Part shown: piece by piece, positions 6,441 to 8,982 of the stretch
Position numbering within the stretch: the first letter of the stretch is position 1
Layout: each line of letters begins with the position of its first letter
DNA from: Sulfitobacter sp.
Lineage (GTDB): Bacteria > Pseudomonadota > Alphaproteobacteria > Rhodobacterales > Rhodobacteraceae
DNA length: 8,982 nt
NCBI GenBank assembly: GCA_024636405.1
Contig: JAGXHC010000263.1
Location: forward strand, 1 to 8,982
Direction: 5' to 3'
Made by a program: the position numbers and the translations under genes
The notes under the pieces: model-generated
What the model was told of the DNA's origin: nothing
Database searches by the model: none
The model's input: the letters and a program-made list of their open reading frames with translations, nothing else

Positions 6441-6464
6441 GCCCATTCGCGCGGGGCGGTTTTT
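6441..6464 (+). terminator. Weak intrinsic terminator candidate after the YhbW-like gene
   Basis: GCCC (6441-6444) can pair with GGGC (6454-6457) over a nine-base loop, and a run of five Ts follows at 6460-6464. The stem is short. The rest of this 137-bp gap (6392-6528) should hold the promoter of the DUF484 gene. A TATGAC at 6500-6505 could be its -10, but no clear -35 is visible. Confidence 0.35.
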
Positions 6465-6528
6465 GAAAGTTCGGGGCAGATTTCGCCACCGCACCATGCT
6501 ATGACACCCCAAACAAAAAGAGACGCAT

Positions 6529-7236
6529 ATGAGCAGCAGCCCCAAAATCGACGATGCCCTGCGCGAGGCGATCATTTCGCAACCCGATGTGATACTGGAC
6601 GACAGCGATGTCATGCAGGCGCTGATCGCGGCCAATGAAAAGGCAATGGGCGGCAATATTGTCGATCTGCGCGGTATTGCGATGGAACGGCTGGAGACCC
6701 GTCTGGACCGGCTTGAGGATACCCACCGCAGCGTCATCGCGGCGGCGTATGAAAACCTTGCCGGCACCAACCAGATCCACCGCGCGATCCTGCGCATGCT
6801 TGATCCCGTGGAATTTGAAACCTTCTTGCGCGACCTTGGCGGCGAAGTGGCCGAGATCCTGCGTGTGGACGCAGTCAAACTGGTGCTGGAATCGGTGCAG
6901 AACGACAATGACCCGGCGGTCAAACGTCTTGGTGACGTGCTGAGCGTGGCGGAACCGGGGTTCATTGATGATTACCTGACCCAAGGCCGGGGCGGCAGCG
7001 TCCGTCAGGTGACATTGCGCGGCGTGCAGGACGCGACCGATCACATCTATGGCGGCAAGGCAGACTGGATACGTTCCGAGGCCTGTCTCAAGCTTGATTT
7101 TGGCGCGGGCCGCCTGCCCGGTCTGCTGGTTATGGGCGCGGAAGATCCGCATATGTTCGGCCCCCAGCATGGCACCGACCTTTTGGTGTTTTTCACAGGC
7201 GTGTTTGAGCGTGCAATGCGCCGCTGGTTGTCGTGA
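6529..7236 (+). CDS. DUF484 family protein (GAF-like)
   Basis: This 235-residue cytoplasmic protein is a DUF484 member, a family of unknown biochemical role with a GAF-like fold in the C-terminal part. Seen here: a helical, charged N-terminal half with a likely coiled coil (about 50-80, MERLETRLDRLEDTHR), then the GAF-like region from about 90. Family-typical ends are the SEACLKLDF segment (183-191), LPGLLVMGAEDPHMF (196-210) and GTDLLVFFTGVFERAMRRWL (215-234). The ATG at 6529 follows a purine-rich AAAGAGA (6517-6523). Its stop overlaps the start of xerC, and in many proteobacteria DUF484 genes sit directly before xerC, which suggests a link to recombinase function or its regulation. That link is inference from context, not from any motif. 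Confidence 0.9.
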   Translation: MSSSPKIDDALREAIISQPDVILDDSDVMQALIAANEKAMGGNIVDLRGIAMERLETRLDRLEDTHRSVIAAAYENLAGTNQIHRAILRMLDPVEFETFLRDLGGEVAEILRVDAVKLVLESVQNDNDPAVKRLGDVLSVAEPGFIDDYLTQGRGGSVRQVTLRGVQDATDHIYGGKADWIRSEACLKLDFGAGRLPGLLVMGAEDPHMFGPQHGTDLLVFFTGVFERAMRRWLS

Positions 7237-8186
7237 AGCGCGGCGATGCCGCTGCACAGACCGGGCTGATCAGCCCCGCCGCGCGTGATGCGCTTCAGAC
7301 ATGGCTTGACCATCAGCGCGCGCTTAAGGGCGCCGCACAGAACACCATTACCGCCTATCAGGGCGACGTGGCCGATTTCCTTGCCTTTATGACGGTCCAC
7401 AAGGGCGATCCCCAGGGATTGGGCGCGCTGGCAAAGATCACGATTTCCGACATGCGCAGTTGGATGGCGCGCACGCGCGGCGCCGACGTGGGGCCGCGGT
7501 CAATGGCGCGCAAACTGTCCGCGGTCAAGGCGTTCTATCGCTGGCTGGCGGAACGGGAAGGGTTTGAACCGACGGCGGTGCTGTCGACCCGCTCGCCCAA
7601 GTTCCAGAAGAAACTGCCCCGCCCGCTGGCGATTGATGCAGCTCATGCGCTGATCGGCTGTGTCGAATTGCAGGCCCGCGACCCATGGGTTGCTGCGCGT
7701 GACGTGGCTGTGCTGACGCTGCTGTGGGGGTGCGGGCTGCGAATTTCCGAGGCACTGGCACTGAAAGGTGCCGACGCGCCTCTGCCGCAGGTGCTGCGCA
7801 TCACCGGCAAGGGGGGCAAGGAAAGGGTTGTGCCGGTCCTGCCTGCAGCGCGCGAGGCGGTGGACGCCTATCTGCGCGCATGCCCGCACGGGTCGGCCAC
7901 CGATGCGCCGCTGTTCCGCGCGATCCGCGGTGGCGCACTGGGGCCGCGTGCGATTGCACAGGTGATGGCAGATGCGCGGATGCAACTGGGCCTGCCGGCC
8001 ACTGCCACCCCGCACGCCATGCGCCACAGCTTTGCCACCCATCTGCTGGATGCTGGCGGTGATCTGCGCGCGATACAGGAATTGCTGGGTCATGCGTCGC
8101 TGTCGACCACGCAGGCCTATACCGCCGTGGATACCGCGCGGTTGATGGAAGTCTACAATCGCAGCCATCCCAAGGCGGCTGGCTGA
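7233..8186 (+). CDS. xerC: Tyrosine recombinase XerC
   Basis: XerC, with XerD, resolves chromosome dimers at dif near the terminus at cell division. The 317 residues contain an N-terminal SAM-like core-binding domain (about 15-107, with NTITAYQGDVADFL) and a C-terminal catalytic domain. All catalytic residues are present: Arg170 in GLRISEAL, Lys193 in TGKGGKER, His261 and Arg264 in HAMRHSFATH, His287 in LGHAS and the nucleophile Tyr296 in STTQAYT. The start is a GTG sharing bases with the TGA of DUF484 (GTGA at 7233-7236). No Shine-Dalgarno is seen, so translation is probably coupled to the upstream gene. No integrase-associated att site or phage gene is near, so this is the chromosomal housekeeping enzyme. 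XerC rather than XerD is chosen because of the DUF484 neighbour and N-terminal resemblance. Confidence 0.94.
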   Translation: MKRGDAAAQTGLISPAARDALQTWLDHQRALKGAAQNTITAYQGDVADFLAFMTVHKGDPQGLGALAKITISDMRSWMARTRGADVGPRSMARKLSAVKAFYRWLAEREGFEPTAVLSTRSPKFQKKLPRPLAIDAAHALIGCVELQARDPWVAARDVAVLTLLWGCGLRISEALALKGADAPLPQVLRITGKGGKERVVPVLPAAREAVDAYLRACPHGSATDAPLFRAIRGGALGPRAIAQVMADARMQLGLPATATPHAMRHSFATHLLDAGGDLRAIQELLGHASLSTTQAYTAVDTARLMEVYNRSHPKAAG

Positions 8187-8189
8187 GGC

Positions 8190-8218
8190 TTGCAGCGCGC
8201 GGCGCAATCACCATATTG
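8190..8218 (+). promoter_or_regulatory. Possible promoter of the PACE transporter gene
   Basis: TTGCAG (8190-8195) lies 17 bp before ATATTG (8213-8218), a moderate match to -35/-10 spacing. It begins four bases after the xerC stop, and the PACE start is about 70 bp further down. Read-through from xerC is an equally possible source of transcript. Confidence 0.25.
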
Positions 8219-8295
8219 AGGGCCAAGCGAGGACGACCTCCCCCACCACGGGTCACACCGCCGGGACGGCCCGGACGCAAATGGAGGTCCCCACC

Positions 8296-8727
8296 ATGCG
8301 CACCCGCCGCGACCGCATCCGCCACGCCATCAGCTTTGAATTCTTTGGTTTGCTGCTTGTCACGCCGCTTGGCACCTGGCTGTTCGACCAGCCACTACAT
8401 GACATCGGTGTGGTCACCGTGGTCAGCGCGACGATCGCAATGGCCTGGAATTATTTCTTCAACATCTGGTTTGACCGCGTCTTGCTGCGGCTTGTCGGCG
8501 ATTTGCGCAAGACGTTGATGGTACGAATTCTGCACGCTTTAAGTTTTGAGATCGGACTGGTCACGGTCTTGATGCCGTTCATCGCGTGGTATCTGGGCGT
8601 GTCATTGCTTGATGCGTTGGTGATCGATCTGTCGTTTTCAGGTTTCTACCTGATCTATGCGTTTGTCTTCAATTGGCTGTACGATATGACCTTTCCTGTT
8701 CCCAATCCCACAGGGGTGGCGGAATAG
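8296..8727 (+). CDS. PACE family small multidrug/polyamine efflux transporter
   Basis: This 143-residue inner-membrane protein is built of two bacterial transmembrane pair (BTP) domains with four predicted helices (about 13-30, 37-58, 82-100, 104-128). The PACE family (AceI type) exports chlorhexidine, other biocides or short diamines by exchange with protons. The family hallmarks are clear and duplicated: RHAISFE (residues 9-15) with Glu15, the same position as the key glutamate of AceI, then WNYFFNIWFDR (51-61). In the second half come LHALSFE (79-85) with Glu85 and AFVFNWLYD (122-130). The ATG at 8296 is preceded by GGAGG (8283-8287) with an eight-base spacer, which favours it over the ATG at 8281. 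The gene lies 109 bp after xerC on the same strand. The native substrate cannot be told from sequence. Confidence 0.93.
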   Translation: MRTRRDRIRHAISFEFFGLLLVTPLGTWLFDQPLHDIGVVTVVSATIAMAWNYFFNIWFDRVLLRLVGDLRKTLMVRILHALSFEIGLVTVLMPFIAWYLGVSLLDALVIDLSFSGFYLIYAFVFNWLYDMTFPVPNPTGVAE

Positions 8728-8739
8728 GCTGCTGAGGTC

Positions 8740-8763
8740 ATCGGATCGCTGGCGCGATCCGAT
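8740..8763. terminator. Hairpin after the PACE gene
   Basis: ATCGGATCG (8740-8748) pairs perfectly with CGATCCGAT (8755-8763) across a six-base loop. It begins 12 bp after the PACE stop codon, and the gene on the other strand ends 79 bp downstream. Together with the hairpin that follows it likely separates the two convergent transcripts. Confidence 0.5.
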
Positions 8764-8766
8764 CGG

Positions 8767-8811
8767 CTGGGGCTCTGCCCCAGACCCCGGGATATTTGAG
8801 GCCAAAAGAAG
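8767..8811. repeat. Rhodobacteraceae-type 3'-end element with hairpin
   Basis: CTGGGGC (8767-8773) and GCCCCAG (8777-8783) form a 7-bp stem with a TCT loop, followed by a CCCCGGGATATTT core (8785-8797) and GGCCAAAAGAAG (8800-8811). From memory this arrangement is common between convergent or tandem genes in Rhodobacteraceae genomes. Its place between two converging genes suggests a role in transcript ending. The core string CCGGGATATTT also occurs at 4280-4290. Confidence 0.45.
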
Positions 8812-8841
8812 GTGGATGTTGCGGCACGTGGACTGGCGGGG

Positions 8842-8982
8842 TTATTCGCCGCGTAGATCTGCCACGAAATTCCGTGCCGCCGTGGCGGGGTCCAGCGCGC
8901 CCTCTGCCACACGGTCGCTCAGCGTGCGCAGTGCGGCGCGCGCCTTTGGTGTGGCAAGCTGCGCCAGCAATGTCTGGCGCAC
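8842..8982 (-). CDS. C-terminal end of a - strand gene cut by the window edge (tentatively MeaB/ArgK-like)
   Basis: The frame is open from the window edge to a TAA at 8844-8842 and gives 46 residues. They look like helical protein: LLAQLATPKARAALRTL, then VAEGALDPATAARNFVADL and an end at RGE. Alternating GC-rich third positions and a clean stop in the spacer support real coding. The pattern 'V..G.L.P..AA' near the end resembles the tail of MeaB/ArgK-type GTPases that assist methylmalonyl-CoA mutase, but no GTPase motif lies in the window. The identity is therefore a guess; the existence of the gene is much surer. Confidence 0.7.
   Translation of the reverse strand: MRQTLLAQLATPKARAALRTLSDRVAEGALDPATAARNFVADLRGE

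Noticed and set aside
7233..8186. The tyrosine recombinase as the integrase of a mobile element or part of a new defence system.
   Set aside because: DUF484 coupling, XerC-like domains and housekeeping neighbours, with no att repeats, tRNA or cargo genes, fit chromosomal XerC.

Overview
The window looks like an ordinary chromosomal stretch of a marine-type alphaproteobacterium, most likely of the Roseobacter/Rhodobacteraceae group. The basis is high GC with strong GC bias at third codon positions, the DUF484-xerC pair with an overlapping start and stop, the divergent priA/transaldolase arrangement, and a 3'-end element ending in CCCGGGATATTT..GGCCAAAAGAAG that I associate from memory with Rhodobacteraceae intergenic regions. 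No marker gene is present, so the assignment is inference.

Layout from left to right. (1) A short leader with an FNR-type box precedes a YeeE/YedE (TsuA-like) sulfur-compound transporter on the + strand. (2) The primosomal helicase gene priA lies on the - strand and runs into the transporter gene tail to tail with only 7 bp between stop codons. (3) A 120-bp divergent region separates priA from a + strand small transaldolase (FSA/TalC family). (4) Behind transaldolase are two hairpins, then a short bactofilin with a non-ATG start. (5) About 550 bp without a convincing gene follow (4799-5350). They hold a terminator-like hairpin, a 15-bp tandem duplication, a perfect 11-bp inverted repeat, a 24-bp imperfect dyad and three 11-bp direct repeats. 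(6) A YhbW-type flavin-dependent luciferase-like oxidoreductase follows. (7) A DUF484 gene and xerC are translationally coupled through a GTGA overlap. (8) A PACE-family small efflux transporter follows, then a double hairpin and, on the - strand, the last 46 codons of a gene cut by the window edge.

The genes are mostly housekeeping: DNA replication restart (PriA), chromosome dimer resolution (XerC), the pentose phosphate pathway (Tal) and cell architecture (bactofilin). Two membrane transporters and one flavoenzyme complete the set. They do not form one pathway; only DUF484-xerC looks like a real operon. There are no tRNA, rRNA, CRISPR, insertion sequence or phage signals.

I did not find a convincing new system. 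The parts most worth a second look are the FNR-like box in front of the transporter and the repeat-rich control region between the bactofilin and the flavoenzyme.
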